Assembly: GCA_034698045.1 (NCBI GenBank)
Contig: JAQGAU010000329.1
Span: forward strand, 1-30,980
Source of the DNA: Paramacrobiotus richtersi
Lineage: Eukaryota; Tardigrada; Eutardigrada; Parachela; Macrobiotidae
Direction: 5' to 3'
Length of the DNA: 30,980 bases
Shown here: piece after piece, positions 10,041 through 23,484 of the stretch
Numbering within the stretch: position 1 is the stretch's first letter
How the letters are laid out: each line of letters starts with the position of its first letter
Made by a program: the position numbers and the translations under genes
Notes under the pieces: generated by a model
Database searches by the model: none
Told to the model about the DNA's origin: nothing
The model's input: only the letters and a program-made list of their open reading frames with translations

Positions 10041-11163
10041 CGTACCTGGCCTTACTGGAAGGCAGCAATGCGTTCTCATTGAGCCCTATAGTTCGTTTAT
10101 TTGTTGCTGTAGCATTTTTAGTTGGTTCTTGTCGGGCTAACGTTTTGTTTAACAAATGTGGTGCACCGTAGTTCGTTAAGTATATCGCAGCAAACGTCTC
10201 CGGCAGTTCCGGCGGTTGCCGGCATGCAGTTTGTTCCAACTTAAAATACGAAAGAATTGCACATCTCGCGGGCCGCACGGTATAGCTTAACGTATCCGAC
10301 AGTCCGCTTTCTACCACATACGCAACCGGCAGTAAATTATTTCTATTCGTTATCCGATCGGCGTCCCCAGCGTTCAGATGGTGCTCGTTGAGCTTCGTTG
10401 CGTTAGGGCCGTAGCATAAAGAAATTGCTCATCAAGTTACGTGGTAGTCTTTTCTTTGGGAAACAGTTTTACTGCGGGACCAGCGGGGGTGTATTCGAAA
10501 GCAAAGGGCAAGTGGACAACCACAGCGGAAAACCAACCTTCGTACAGTCTTGCGGTTAACCTCACTAAATCAACCTGGCAAGCTGCGCTACAACGGAGTT
10601 AAATGTCACACGAATGGGGGTTGGACTGATTAAACTAAACGACTCGCACTCACTCCGCGATCATTGCGTGGACTTCGAGCCCATACAAACTTAATCAAAC
10701 TCTGCTATCCATCGTGGCTGTTACGTTACAAGGTGGCTGAAAGGCGCATATTCCCCGGACCAGCTTAGATAGTAGTGCATTTAATCGGCATGCTTTGTAT
10801 GTGCACACGTGCGTATTACAACAATGCAGTTGTTCCTAAAGCTGTTGTTCACAACAGCCAAGGTGGATTAGAAAATCTGCAAGGAACTGCTTTTTATGTA
10901 CGGTTCCTTGTTATAATGCAGTCTATGTGGAACGCAATTGGAAAAAAGCTCGCGCTGCCTCTACACATACCGTACCTTGGTTTTTGCCGGTTGCCTCGTT
11001 GCATACTGTAGTCGCTAAAAGTGCAAACTGCAGAATAAATTCACGCATAGTATTCCGACGATTGTTCATACACTTTGGTCCAGCTCCAAACATGAAACAA
11101 AATCTTCCGAACGTAATACTGGTTACTGACCACATTACTTTTTGACGCTCTTATCCGGTGGTA

Positions 11164-11198
11164 TCACTGCATCGTATGATGCGTTAGTAAAGGTCACT
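11164..11198 (-). repeat. Dispersed repeat family 1, TFT-motif segment, copy 2
   Basis: Minus-strand reading gives TFTNASYDAV. No stem-loop follows at the expected distance, so this copy is internally deleted or diverged. Confidence 0.6.
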
Positions 11199-12067
11199 TA
11201 CTCGGGCAAGTCAGTCACTGCTCATCAATGCTCATCATCATTACATATTGAATAATTAAATGATCTTTATTCACTTTTCAACCATACTATCTAACGATTG
11301 TGATGATCACCGGTTTTTTATGTCCTACTCTGAGTACTTTCCTAGCACTATTTAATATCAGCACTGTGTACGGATTGTTACCGTTGTAAAAAAATTAGAT
11401 GTAAACAGAAGTAAACAACAATCGAGAACTATGGCCGAAAACATTCCTGCTTCGTCCGTGGCTTCCTCAGTACCATACCAAACTCAAGCAGATCGCGAGA
11501 ATGGCTGTACGCGGAAATTATACCGTACGAACGACGTTTTGTGCAGAACAATTTTTCTGCACTATCAAATAATTCTTGTGTTATCTGAAATGTAATTGTT
11601 TTAGAAGAATGTCAAACAAACTGGGTCAGCTAGCAGTTTAACGATTACGAAACAAAAGTTATATTTTTCCCCTAATAATAATGCTGTACCAGTAATTGCA
11701 CAGTTGCCAGCCTACGTGCTCGATCCTCCTCCGAACATGTCAAAACTGAAGATATACCTAGCGACTAGCGTAAAGAGGCTCTCAAGCTTGTGGCCATGAA
11801 CAGCCCCACCGGAAGTCAAAGGTAGAAGTAGACTTCTGCCGAGAAATTGCTCAATTTCCGTGCAACTGGGTGCTGTTGTGTCCAGTTAATAACGTTCTGT
11901 GTGCAGGGTACGGGTGTGTATATAGCCACCGGAGTTTTAATCAACATGAGTTCATCAAAACAACAGTTTTCTTTGCGGGGTTTACTGGGTGATACAGTAC
12001 AAGACAGCATCTTAGACGATATAAACATCGCATGTAATTTACAATCGCATTAGGAGCGTTCCCATAC

Positions 12068-12190
12068 TGGGGGGAGGACTCTTAACCATCGTCGGGTCGC
12101 TTGCCGACACAAATGCCTTCCTCGATGTGCGCACGCAAAAAGTCCAAACTCAGCCAAACTTTATTATGCTAATTGCTATGCTGCCCGGTA
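12068..12190 (+). repeat. Dispersed repeat family 1, distal segment, copy 2
   Basis: GGGAGGACT, CCATCGT and CCAAACTCAGCCAAACTTT in the same order and spacing as at 915-1040. Confidence 0.6.
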
Positions 12191-12259
12191 CATGCGATTT
12201 ATGTACACTGATATTGTGCTCATAATTGCGCAGGGAACATCTCGGCGTAATCGGGCGTT

Positions 12260-12480
12260 CAAAACTTCAAAGTGAAAATAATTAACTTTAATTTATTGCA
12301 TATATTTCCAAAATTAGCTATTTGCAAATCTTTATTATAATCTTAACTTTTTGTTTCTAAGTTAAATTCGTCAGGTTTATTTTAAATATATTAGTTTTTA
12401 TTTTATTATTCCATCTATATTAATACTTTCTAGAATACATTTATGCGGATAAATAAAAAGGTTTTATTAGTACGACTGTA
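12260..12480. other. AT-rich stretch
   Basis: Strongly A/T-rich with many TTTATT/AATATA runs and no reading frame. It separates the repeat at 12068 from the one at 12490. Confidence 0.7.
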
Positions 12481-12489
12481 CATTATCCG

Positions 12490-12600
12490 TAGAAAAGGCT
12501 AGAAAGCTAGTCAACAACAACCTCGCAAATGCGAGACAGCCTACTGATCCCCCTTCGGGGCAAACACCCACTCTCGAACCCCAATATTCGGGGGCCAGCA
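12490..12600 (+). repeat. Dispersed repeat family 3, copy 1
   Basis: Shares AACCTCGCAAATGCG, then ACTGAT(C/T)CC, CAACCACTC-like sequence and ACCCCAA..TTCGGGG.CCAG with 28705-28815. It contains small hairpins (CCCC..TTCGGGG and CCCCAATATTCGGGG). Confidence 0.65.
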
Positions 12601-13005
12601 TGCGGATAAATTATGTCAATAGGTAAACACGCAAGGCAGCGCCTCCCCAGGTCCTTTTTTTAGCCAATAACTTATGGAGTCTGCAGATTGATTGGCTGAC
12701 TGTACTCCTCCGCTTCGGCAGCGATGACGTAGCCTGGTGAAGCTATCGTCCGAATCGGAACCCGTGGCTTGTCGCACGCAACTAGGAAGTCCCACGCCAC
12801 GATGTAAGCCTTTTTACTAATACCATTTTATTCCATTATTGTTCCAGTTGATTTCTGTGGTGACATTTTACATTACAGCTTTTTTCCGTACTTGCATTTG
12901 GCCGCTACCGCATAAAAACCAGATGCTGCAGCAGATTCTCACAAATCTCTAATAGCTGCGGCAGTAGGACAGTGACAGCTGATCATTGTCACAACTCTGG
13001 CAACC

Positions 13006-13180
13006 GTACTTCGATGTGTGCCATAGCCCGAACAGTGTAAGTTGCTCGCCCTTACCTCGAACACCGCCCAGTGAAGCAGTTTGCAGAGCCGCACAGCACA
13101 TGCGAGCGCACACCAAGGGGGGTGTTCGAGGTAAGGGCAAGCAACTTACACTGTTCGGGCTATGGCACACATCGAAGTAC
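13006..13180 (+). repeat. Long near-perfect hairpin (64-bp arms, 47-nt loop)
   Basis: The left arm 13006-13069 and right arm 13117-13180 are reverse complements with only two mismatches. Both outer ends read GTAC. The arms contain no terminal motif that I can tie to a transposon family. The symmetry stops sharply at both GTAC ends. A transcript would fold into a long double-stranded RNA; as DNA it could be a fold-back element or a recent local inversion-duplication. Confidence 0.95.
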
Positions 13181-13206
13181 CGCGCGTACCGCACTCGTAG
13201 TTGGCT

Positions 13207-13229
13207 AGTTGCTACGTGACCAGGCGATT
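13207..13229 (+). repeat. Short dispersed repeat (23 bp), copy 2
   Basis: AGTTGCTACGTGACCAGGCG and following bases; see 9627-9649. Confidence 0.5.
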
Positions 13230-14084
13230 GTTCACCTGTGGATTCCGTGCATGTATGCGTTCCCGATCCCCAAGTGCTCGACAGACTGTGTACGTAATAC
13301 CGCGAACATGATAAAGCCGTAAACAACGTCTGAACGAAAAGACACTAAACTGGAAATTTAATGTTGTCATGATAAACAGATGATTCGTTGGTGCTCGCAC
13401 GGTTTGAAGGACCGTATTCCTACAATGAACTTCTTACTCCTATCTTACAAAAAATCCATTTGGATTTCGTTTGTTTTAATTAAGTAAACCGGAAGCGCAA
13501 TATTTATTAATTAACTCGCATCGTTGCGCGCAACAGGTTGATGTAATTATAACAACGCGCCTAGACCTACAACGCATTATTTTGCTTCTATGCAAGGACG
13601 CCTTTTGCCGTCGTTATCTGCCAGATTGTCCACGAAAACTGAACCTCTTCTCTCTACTTCCACATTTTGCCTGCAAATTTATTTTCTTTGAACAACCAAG
13701 AAAAAAGCTTCGCTCAACGGTCCCGTTGCTTAGGCAGTTAGCCGTGAATCAATTAGAAAGGACTTTTGCGTTGCTCGTTAGTGTTTATTTTGACCTTTAT
13801 CATGCCGGTGTGATCATTTTACGAATGGATAGTTCAGAATGAAAATTATATTACCGTCTTGTTATTATCATCTGACTATTTTATTCGTACATATACTGTT
13901 AATCTTAAGGTCACCTCGACAATTTCGCACAAAGTCGAGCGTTCGCTATACGGTTAAAATACGCTGTTAAAAAATGTCATGTAAGACCTTTTCGACAAGG
14001 GGAAAGCCGAGCGTATTATAAATCTTCCATTAGACACATCGTTAATCTGAAGTTAGTGATCCCACAGCTGGTGCGTTCCTCAAG

Positions 14085-16756
<2,672 letters not shown>

Positions 16757-16893
16757 CTAAACGTAGCGAGTTGTAACAGCAGCTGTTAAATGTTTAGAGC
16801 TTAACTCTACAAATATCTGCTCTAATTAGTTATTAAACCTACAACCTTCAGTCTGTCATAAAATACCTAATAATTAACATAATGGGAAGGCTA

Positions 16894-17269
16894 CACACAC
16901 CCCCTTTCGCTCCCATTGGCTACACGTACGCCCTTTCGCCCCCTTTGACTACACACACTCCCTTTAGCCCGTCCCCTTTGACTACGCGCACGATCTCTGT
17001 TCGATTTTTTATTTCGAGTTGTATTAGTGGTTATTACAGGGGCCGAAATATCAAACCAAAATATCAGTTGGTGTCCTGTAGTTGAAACTTTGTGTAGGTT
17101 GGCACATCTAGGTGTCTCTTTAGGGCACTGCCTGAGTTCCATTTTCTCTGTGGAACTCTCGATGAATGCGCGCCTCACATCTTTGTTTACATAAAGTATA
17201 TCTGATTCAGTACGGTTGAATGCGCGAAAGGTAGTGTGTGTAACCAATGGGAGTGAAAGGGGGTGTGTG
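16894..17269 (+). mobile_element. Inverted-repeat-bounded element (MITE-like)
   Basis: Outer arms 16894-16925 and 17238-17269 are reverse complements over 32 bp with two mismatches (core CACACACCCCCTTTCGCTCC). Inside the left end are two more partial copies of the arm (CCCCCTTTGACTACACACAC and CCCCTTTGACTACGCGCAC). No transposase frame is present. A clear target-site duplication was not found, so mobility is inferred. It lies between the signal-peptide exons and the GH16 exon. Confidence 0.6.
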
Positions 17270-17563
17270 ACTGTGTAACATTTACCTTAAGATAAAAACG
17301 TGAACAGATCTAGGGGCACACCGTGATGTAGATGCGATGCCTTTACCCACGCAGCTTTGATTCGATAGACAAGTAAAATTTTATCGTTAGATATTTTTCA
17401 TGGTTTATGCTACAGGCCAGTTATCGAGATCATATACTAAAGGTGATGAATTAATACTAAGGTCCCGTACAAGTTGACAGTAGTCATGTCAAAGCTGTAA
17501 AATCGTCATATTCTCATTCTGCCGTTTCCAAAATTTATTCTGCACGTCTGACCGGACTGACGT

Positions 17564-18438
17564 TCACGTACCTTCACATTCTTTATCTGTAAACGGCATT
17601 TTCAAACGACATAAAAAGTCCTCCTTCCAGTCGCATAACACTTGCTGATGCATATAGCCATCCACTTGATCACAAAATGTCCAGGGTGCAGTAATGTCGA
17701 ACGGCGAAACTCCAGTAGAAGAAGCAGCAGCTTTAAATCGGCCTTGATCTGTAGCAGCAAACGGAGTGAACATGAAACGGCACATTACGTAACAAAACAC
17801 TGTAGAAAAATTTCCAGGAACAGTTATAACGATCCGTATAGTTTGTTCATTTTTCCAGTTCAATGTTCAAAATGAGTTTTTCGAAGAAGGATCCTGAGAA
17901 AACATTAAAACCCATGAGCATGATTTCCGCATCCCCAAAGCTATTTTTGAAGATAGTATTAATGTCCGATTTTTGCGTGATGTTCCTGTCGTCAATTCTC
18001 CATGTTGCATCTTTGTCTCTAGAACTGCACGGATTTTTGATATCTCGCACTTCTCTTTTCGACGTCGTAATAACTTACAGCAATTTAGCGTACAAATTGT
18101 ACAATTTAGCACCAGTCTTAGGAGTGACAACAGGCGCAGAATATTCTATGGTCAGGTTGCATGTTCTTCCTGGATAGTCGTAGATCAAGAGCATTCCGCC
18201 GTATTTGTCACTGACACTCGACGCTCTGCTGAGCAACGGTAATTTCACCCGACACAAGATATCATTATGGTAATCGTCAAGGTGTACATCTGTAAAATAC
18301 AGGAATGATAATTACGATTTAGCGCACGGGCAGCGCAAGCTCACAGCTACCTGTTGCATTTTTAGTAGCTGTTGTAAACCTTTTGCCCAACGCCAATGCA
18401 AGAAAAAGCCTTAAAGGCGCTAGCATACTATAAACCAT
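17564..18438 (-). CDS. Secreted or extracellular cysteine-containing protein, family unknown
   Basis: Exon 1 (18438-18351) encodes MVYSMLAPLRLFLALALG, a good signal peptide, and ends in a GTAGCT donor. A 61-bp intron leads to exon 2 (18289-18079): DDYHNDILCRVKLP, then YGGMLLIYDYPGRTCNLTIEY. A 54-bp GTAAGT..GTGCAG intron leads to exon 3 (18024 on): SRDKDATWRIDDRNITQ, MLMGFNVFSGSFFEK, then FCYVMCRFMF and LCDWKEDFLCRLK. All phases fit. A one-base shift occurs in exon 3 at a run of five A (17854-17850 on the minus strand). The frame ends at TGA 17566-17564, with AATAAA 25 nt beyond (17539-17534), or it splices at GTACGTG (donor after 17572). That donor is phase 1, compatible with an acceptor at 16757 ahead of the GH16 exon, so these may be the N-terminal exons of the receptor. 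I recognise no domain; at least eight cysteines suggest disulphides. Confidence 0.6.
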
Positions 18439-18961
18439 TAATAGTGGATTATTTTTAACAGTATGGCGAGCAATCGCATGCAAATATTTCACCAGCACAG
18501 TTATAACGTTGTACAAAAAAACACCAAAAACGACAAACCACTTGTTCAGTAGCTCCACAATCTGAACTGTTTTGCAGACATTCCTTTTCCAAGCGAGCAG
18601 GTTGTGCACCGTGGTTTACCGTGTGGCCACCAGATAAAGATCACCCTAGTGGAAAATTGCCTCGGTTTGAGGATGTGACGCATGAAAATCAAGAAGACTG
18701 AAGATATCAGAATGAAATCATGATGCTGAGTCAGATACCGGTTCAACGATCAGTTTTATGTTTCACCCACTGCCTTTTCTCGGTGTCAAACTGTAGTGAT
18801 GTAGGCCGTTGTAGATTTTCTTCTTGTAGGATGTTTCTGAGTGTAACTGGTTATGATGTAGGCCAACATTAATGGCTCAAGTTTCTTATCGTGTACACAA
18901 AAATGTTATTTTTACGAACACAACTGTAATCCATGTTACGAGCCCCATATTCCGCGTTGCT

Positions 18962-18999
18962 CCACTGTATCCTCTGGTGCATTCGTAAAGGTCACTACT
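18962..18999 (-). repeat. Dispersed repeat family 1, TFT-motif segment, copy 3
   Basis: Minus-strand reading gives VVTFTNAPEDTVEQR. The stem-loop copy follows 58 bp after its right end. Confidence 0.65.
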
Positions 19000-19056
19000 T
19001 TGGCTGCTTTTTGCTTAGCAAACCCTCACTAACACATGTTAAAATACGAGCTTGTT

Positions 19057-19123
19057 GTTTTCCGATTTAAGCGGAACATTGCAGTACCTCGAGAAATACT
19101 GTCAATACCGCGCAAAACGGAAC
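19057..19123 (+). repeat. 66-bp stem-loop repeat, copy 4 (best preserved)
   Basis: TTTTCCG / CGGAA outer arms, GCGG / CCGC, and ATTGCAGTA / TACTGTCAAT inner arms around the loop CCTCGAGAAA. It anchors a longer repeat that continues to about 19460. Confidence 0.85.
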
Positions 19124-19460
19124 ATCTGCCAAGCAGGAAACTCTATATCAATAACGGCAACTGCATGCGCTAGTACATTATGAACATACATGGCAGATAG
19201 TCAGCAACGACGAGAAGGCACAACTTTACGCTAGTGTACTACTTATTAAACGATTCCTAAGACAAATGGTCAAAGTGCGACAGAAGAGATCTTTATGCTT
19301 CGAGTAATAATTTGGACGCTTACAGAACCTAGCAAGGCGTTATTCAGGATGCACATGCTCGGACGGAACACAGAAGGAACGGCCAAACCACTTCAAACCA
19401 CCAGGTAAATTCAAAAATTCCACCTCACTGTCGAGACATTCTGAACACATTTTACAGAAA
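19124..19460 (+). repeat. Dispersed repeat family 1, body, copy 3
   Basis: Matches 25786-26410 in patches: GAGAAGGCACAAC.TTACG (19209 and 25877), AAACGATTC.T.AGA (19249 and 25909), CTAGCAAGGC (19329 and 26300), CGGAACA..GCCAAACCACT (near 19373 and 26325) and CTCACTGTCGAGAC.TTCTG (19425 and 26372). This copy lacks the distal segment seen at 26145-26200. Confidence 0.6.
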
Positions 19461-19747
19461 ACCCAAACATATCACAACGTATTGCATCCACCATTCAGGT
19501 GGTATTTTTCGTCTTTGGTATTTGTGACACTTACGGATTATGCGAAACGATTGTACATACTGGCGAAGGGAAGAAGAGAAGATTGGGCAATTGCATAATA
19601 TATAATATTTGAATTACGCTTTAAAGTCATCTGCCCAACCGACGGCACCAGATCTGGCTGGTTATTGATATACGAATGAGGGCAAACCTCCCGAGTTTTG
19701 AATGCAAAAATAATACAAAATCGAATGATTAACTGTAACAAAAATTA

Positions 19748-20026
19748 ATGTTCGTTTATATTTTAATGAGCGAGGATCGCTTAATAATCAGTCCACGCCT
19801 GCTTACTTTCGAAAAAAGTTTAAGAGAATTTTTTTACGTGAGTAAAGCGACTGCCTTTATCAGGTCGTATGATCAACCTCTCAAGCATTTGTGCCTGGCT
19901 GCGAAAAAAGGGCAGGACGCAAACAGTCGCTTTATCCAGCACCTCTGGGAACAGAAAACGTTTACTATACTATTGTCGAAGCGCCGAATTCTCCCTGTTT
20001 CCCGCGAAGAAGCCCACACTGTGTAA
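19748..20026 (+). CDS. Hypothetical 92-residue open frame
   Basis: ATG-started frame with protein-like composition (MFVYILMSEDRLIISPRLL ... KATAFIRSYDQPLKHLCLAA ... REEAHTV). No motif recognised and no convincing splice sites; it could be a single exon, a repeat-derived frame or chance. Confidence 0.25.
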   Translation: MFVYILMSEDRLIISPRLLTFEKSLREFFYVSKATAFIRSYDQPLKHLCLAAKKGQDANSRFIQHLWEQKTFTILLSKRRILPVSREEAHTV

Positions 20027-20362
20027 AATTCCGTGATCAGAAACCTGGGACTGACAAATCTTGAAAACAGAATTTACGGAACTCGGAAATACCTTGGTAG
20101 GTACGTTAAATGTTTCTACTGGAGGAATCTGTAATGAAGAATGTATGCGCTGAGGTTAGTTTGGTTAATTTGTGATGGAAGCTGTTCGGCTATCGAGTTA
20201 CCCTTAACAACGGCTAAACTCTATTAATTGATTCATGCGACCACGGGATCCCATTGTCGTGACATTCAGAGCACGGTGTACACAAACACCGGACTCGTTA
20301 ATCTGACCAGGACGTAGACCACGACCCAGGGGGTCAGACTCTCCAAAGTTGACGAAGTGTGA

Positions 20363-20873
20363 TCTCGCTTTCATCAAACCGGGGACTTGGATGTTCCAGT
20401 TGAACAGCCACCGGGACTTGTTCCGGATGGCTTACGACCAACAGAAGCCGCTTCTGGGATCCCCCGCAGCGGAGGCACTGGAGTCAGCGCTGTGCAAAGT
20501 TTTCCTGCAGCTCCGCTAAAGTTCCGTTTAGCCGCGGCCGAAAGCCCTTTTAGCTGAAAATATGGAAGAAATTCAGCAAAGTCTCGCAAGTACCGACAAA
20601 GTCCTCCAGATATCTCCCGTCTGGAATCATATCAAGCTTCGTAGTGACAGCCAAAAAGAACGTAAGGAGTGTGGAAAACTGTTTGGTGCGAAGACTGCAA
20701 CGGGAAATCTGCGTTACCATTTCCAAAGCGCGCAAGACCTAGAAATGACTGAACAGAAACAGATAAAAAATTCGAAGAAAAGGTCGCTCCTCCTTGTGTC
20801 TGCTGCGCAGGGAGAAACTGGCCACATGAATGCGAAGGCCCTGATCAACGAGGGGATGGTAACCTTTCTCTAA
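20363..20873 (+). pseudogene. BED-type zinc-finger fragment (hAT transposase-like)
   Basis: From an ATG at 20562 the frame reads SPVWNHIKLRSDSQKERKECGKLF and then TGNLRYHFQSAQ. The W-x-H start, a cysteine, and LxxH spacing match the BED finger, a DNA-binding domain found at the N-terminus of hAT transposases and some host proteins; the usual first zinc cysteine is missing. The frame continues with a lysine-rich stretch and stops at 20873 with no transposase catalytic region. Just upstream, in another frame (20363-20557, no ATG), lies a proline/glycine-rich open stretch (VEQPPGLVPDGLRPTEAA) that may be the broken N-terminus of the same gene. Probably a transposon-derived remnant. Confidence 0.45.
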
Positions 20874-21369
20874 CGGACACCGTTTACTTACCCGCAACGC
20901 CTTCACTGATTGTCGGCGCGAAAGCGGAGCGCACTAAGCGATATTTATAACATGCGGCTAGTGAAAGACACCGGAATTCGCACTGGCGAGGGTTGTCACA
21001 ATCTGTGATAGGTGTTTCGTTGCAGTTATTGGCTTATTGCGCGTACGAAGTATGACTTACCCGGACGATAAGCGGTCGAACTTGCTTACGAAAGTACCAG
21101 ATGGCATCCTTCAAATTAACAATACTTGACGGGAAAAAAATAAACCACCTACATCAAAACAGGGGTGCGTAGGACAACGTCTAGAATAAACGTAACGTTC
21201 TAAACTATGGTATACCAGTCGCAAATCTGTTGGCAAGAAACTGACGAAACTGGTAATATGCAAATTCACAACAGTAAAATCCCGCATCATCACGTATAGT
21301 TTTTCGATCGCAACAACAACCGTAGTCAACATAATCAGGTAGTTTATTACTCGCGATATGATATTTGGC

Positions 21370-22140
21370 TGCGGAGTGCGTTTGTGCTGACGAGATTATT
21401 GGTTGCTCAGCGACTGTGTTTCTAGATGATTAGCTGTTCTTACGTACTAAATGCATCGCGTATTCGAACGCGAGAGGTTTCGATTGTCAGACACGTAAAA
21501 AAAATCGTTGTTGGTCCAGCAAGACTCTTTCACTGCGCAGTAAAAAGCATGGTGGCCGGTTGTACTTACAACGTACACATCATAAAATGTCAGTATTTTA
21601 TTCAAGGCTAGAAGGAAGACCATCGTATTACAAAGCTATTATAATGTGCTGTTTTAAACGCTGAAAAAACAACCGAAATTACCATCGGCGCCCACAGAAG
21701 CTGATGTGGGCGCATTAGTTTCACGCGCATTAGTTCACGCGTGAAACATACGCAAGGAAGAGTGAATCAAGCCAAAAACATGTGAAATGCAGGCAGCGCT
21801 AAGTGAGCAGAAGGTTGACTAATGTTTTACGCGTAAACTAAACACCGGCTATTGCTTCCATGTCCATGTTCCGAAGTGCCGTTTCTGTCAAGTACGTCAG
21901 AGTATATCGGAGTGCATGAAATCCGCAAACCTTGTGTGCTTTGCTCGACGGCATCGGTTGCGGCCGATTAATGATCTTTCGCTTCTAAATGATCATCGGT
22001 AAAAGACTAACATTACAATGATAACTACCAGATGCAAAATACTCATAACATTGATCAAGTAATCGTGAAGTTAACTCTGGTTTTTCGGCGGCAAATCTTG
22101 TTAGCGAGTAATCTTAGGCCAACCCAGAGCAGGCGATAGC
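21370..22140 (+). repeat. Dispersed repeat family 2, copy 2
   Basis: Diverged copy of 6660-7150 (shared blocks listed there). Within it, a direct repeat GCGCATTAGTTTCAC / GCGCATTAGTTCAC overlaps a perfect palindrome with 10-bp arms, GTTTCACGCG (21718-21727) and CGCGTGAAAC (21738-21747). Confidence 0.6.
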
Positions 22141-22225
22141 CACGTACTGTTCTGACCGGCGCTCAACGATGTACAGTAACTAAGCAATAGGTCATCAATG
22201 GTCGGTGGGAATTTCCCCATGACCT

Positions 22226-22625
22226 TTGGTATATGCCAGAAGCACGAGTGGTTTTTCTGCGCATGTGCAAACGGTACATTCGAATACCAAACAACTGTGG
22301 AATGCCCTTAACTGCGGAATTCATAGACTGCGAGTTTTTGCAATGGTCGTAATCGTTTTGCACTGTGGGTCAACCTCCATTCAGTACTTTAATTTACTTA
22401 AAGTGCTTCTTGAGAGTGGTAAGTACTGTTCGTATAAGCGGACATACTGTTCCATTTTTGCCGATAGAACGGCAAGAAAGCGATTTTTGTTTACGGCTCA
22501 AACACTGCGAACTCTCCAACGAAGCTCAGTACTCCGTGTCAGTATTTTTCTCCAAGATCGAGTTATCTGGTATGCATTGGTACCGGATCTTGTTGACTGT
22601 CGCAGATCGGGTGTTGTCACAGTAG
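22226..22625 (+). CDS. Unrecognised coding-like stretch, possibly two exons
   Basis: The segment reading RQESDFCLRLKHCELSNE and YSVSVFFSKIELSGMHWYRI has the composition of a folded protein domain and ends in a TAG at 22625. A strong donor-like GTAAGTA follows GAGAGTG at about 22420, inside the open stretch. A second frame (22226-22657) overlaps. I recognise no family, and there is no clear start or acceptor. Confidence 0.28.
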
Positions 22626-23426
22626 TGCGCCTGGTCTTAAAATTGCTCTTATTATAAATGCTACTTGCCACCGAAGCTCATTCCCTGAGGCGTTAAGGGT
22701 GAATAACAAACAGAAATATAATCCTCCCGTAAAGACAAAACCACTTCAATACGTGACCAGTGTCGCACCAGCTATATGTGCGGTGCAATGTAGCACCCGT
22801 TAGCTCTGTTCGCTGTGTCACGACAGACAGCTGGCGCTTCTGCTTTTTATGTAGTACTGTGGAGTAGCTTGCCATATTCCTGCTAAATTAACATTTTATG
22901 GACACTTAACTAGGTGCACTTGTATTAGAAGGTGCAGCAGAATACTGTTCACATCGGCGCTCCGCAAACTGATTTGTGATTCCGGTATACTTGGCGCGGT
23001 TTGCACACACGTAGCACTGCACGAAGCCATCATCTCCCACCCCGCTCAAAAGAATTTGAAACCAGGCGATTATATTATTTCTTTATTGACCTCAGTCACA
23101 TTCGGGCGACCGAATTTAATTTGGGATTGTTGATAAATTCTGTGTCAAGGATGTTTGTAGAGAATTATATTCATATTCAGCAGAGATTTGTGAGTCATGT
23201 TTTCTAGGAATTTCGACAACACCCACTAGCCGATCGGTTTTCGGCACAGTACACTTTCTGATTGTACTAACTACTTGGCAGGACTCGGAAGCAGCGTGTG
23301 TAACGTTATTGGATTTTGTAATCAACAGTGGCCATACTTGTGAACAAGTCTCCACCGTACACAAAATTATTTAGGTTGGAGAACTGTTCACACGTATAAT
23401 CCTTCGTGACATCATCGCATCCCTAT

Positions 23427-23484
23427 GTGGGCCACTTATTCTCATTGGTATCATATTTGAAACCTATGAGAATGAGTGGTCCAC
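23427..23484 (+). other. 58-nt hairpin with G-U wobble pairs
   Basis: Arms 23427-23445 and 23466-23484 pair over 19 positions; the only two departures from Watson-Crick pairing are G-U wobbles. After one T-T mismatch the stem continues GGT/ACC to a 12-nt loop. Size and shape resemble a small-RNA precursor hairpin. Confidence 0.6.

Noticed and set aside
9916..10317. 133-residue minus-strand frame
   Set aside because: No ATG at the start (GTG), no motif, and composition unlike the recognised genes; likely chance.
12490..12600. Possible tRNA (TTCGA with GGGG pairs)
   Set aside because: The stems do not form a cloverleaf and the copy at 28705 changes the supposed T-loop; it is a repeat.
12660..12952. 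CCAAT-like and CRE-like boxes followed by a donor and a small exon-like frame (LISVVTFYITAFF)
   Set aside because: No start codon can be joined in phase and the boxes are short; not enough for a gene or promoter call.
12949..13326. Minus-strand 125-residue frame and its plus-strand mirror
   Set aside because: Both arise from the long hairpin; the two arms encode mirror-image peptides, a by-product of the inverted repeat.
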